Assembly: GCF_900182695.1 (NCBI RefSeq) | Contig: NZ_FXTK01000001.1 | Location: 348,178-412,177 of the forward strand | Direction of reading: 5' to 3' | DNA length: 64,000 nucleotides | From: Paracoccus laeviglucosivorans | GTDB lineage: Bacteria; Pseudomonadota; Alphaproteobacteria; Rhodobacterales; Rhodobacteraceae | In this document: piece after piece, positions 63,901 to 64,000 of the stretch | Layout of the letters: the number at the start of each line of letters is the position of its first letter | Position numbering within the stretch: position 1 is the stretch's first letter | Translations under genes and position numbers: made by a program | Notes under the pieces: model-generated | Databases searched by the model: none | Seen by the model: only the letters and a program-made list of their open reading frames with translations | Told to the model about the DNA's origin: nothing

Positions 63901-64000
63901 ATGGTTCGCAAAGTCACGAAGGCAATTTTCCCGGTAGCCGGCCTTGGCACCCGTTTCCTGCCCGCCACGAAAAGCATCCCGAAAGAGATCATGACGCTGG
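63901..64000 (+). CDS. galU: UTP--glucose-1-phosphate uridylyltransferase, N-terminal fragment
   Basis: Only the first 33 codons lie in the window. They read [21 protein letters not shown] followed by [12 protein letters not shown], which includes the nucleotide-binding G-x-G-T-R-F-L-P signature of GalU. The enzyme makes UDP-glucose for envelope polysaccharides. GAGAG upstream of the ATG is a plausible ribosome site. It lies after the long A+T-rich leader region that follows tRNA-Lys. The gene continues beyond the right edge. Confidence 0.93.
   Translation, partial: MVRKVTKAIFPVAGLGTRFLPATKSIPKEIMTL

Noticed and set aside
63683..63992. Two short leftward frames in the A+T-rich region before galU
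   Set aside because: No ribosome site, no recognisable domain, and one overlaps the clear galU start.

Overview
This 64 kb window is ordinary chromosomal DNA of a G+C-rich alphaproteobacterium, most likely a member of the Rhodobacterales close to Paracoccus or Rhodobacter. I base this on gene content (a TrcR/DUF1013 regulator, separate pheT, a DUF1127 mini-protein, the histone deacetylase-like/xseB/ispA/dxs cluster, the ligase-associated repair operon), on strongly G+C-biased third codon positions, and on very tight gene packing. I see no rRNA operon, insertion sequence, prophage or CRISPR array. One tRNA gene, tRNA-Lys(TTT), lies near the right end.

Layout. Bases 1-3.7 kb: the end of a permease gene, then a leftward group (PatB-type lyase, L,D-transpeptidase, MATE exporter, stand-alone Lrp/AsnC sensor domain). 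3.7-11.3 kb: three tandem peptide-deformylase genes, the third with degraded catalytic motifs, two alpha/beta hydrolases, fmt, and convergent hrpB. 11.4-12.3 kb: a surface-type RTX protein with a perfect (CCGGAG)20 tract. 12.4-19.4 kb: a ycjX/ycjF pair, pbpC, arfB, a Nudix hydrolase and a phosphate permease. 19.4-24.8 kb: a TPP enzyme, an LMW phosphatase, smpB, sseA and an aromatic/aspartate aminotransferase. 24.8-30 kb: a coiled-coil membrane protein, a large OmpA protein, ubiA, rsmE, DUF1127 and a secreted protein. 30-37.5 kb: prmA-msrA, an S58 peptidase, gabD, trcR, RNase T2 and small proteins.

37.6-45.7 kb: pheT, then the four-gene leftward DNA-damage operon exonuclease-ligase-Lhr helicase-PdeM, whose genes all overlap by 4 nt. 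45.7-50.3 kb: three regulator/target or transport units (Lrp with a class V aminotransferase, a WYL regulator with a GST, an EamA exporter) and an HU gene. 50.4-56.9 kb: amn, a luciferase-like monooxygenase plus epimerase, a PAP2 phosphatase overlapping a lipid A oxidase-like barrel (a probable lipid A remodelling pair), an SH3 protein and a mosaic-looking Mrr endonuclease. 56.9-63.1 kb: dxs, ispA, xseB, a histone deacetylase-like gene, mtaB and dapF, followed by tRNA-Lys, about 630 bp of A+T-rich non-coding DNA, and the start of galU.

I found no clear undescribed multi-gene system. The most notable points are the pseudo-deformylase in a def-def-def* array, the RTX gene with its perfect hexamer tract and promoter palindrome, a DapF with Ser at a catalytic Cys position, an RNase T2 lacking the catalytic Glu, the sharp composition change inside mrr, and five convergent gene pairs that share a 4-nt stop-stop overlap. 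All calls come from reading the sequence; no database search was possible.
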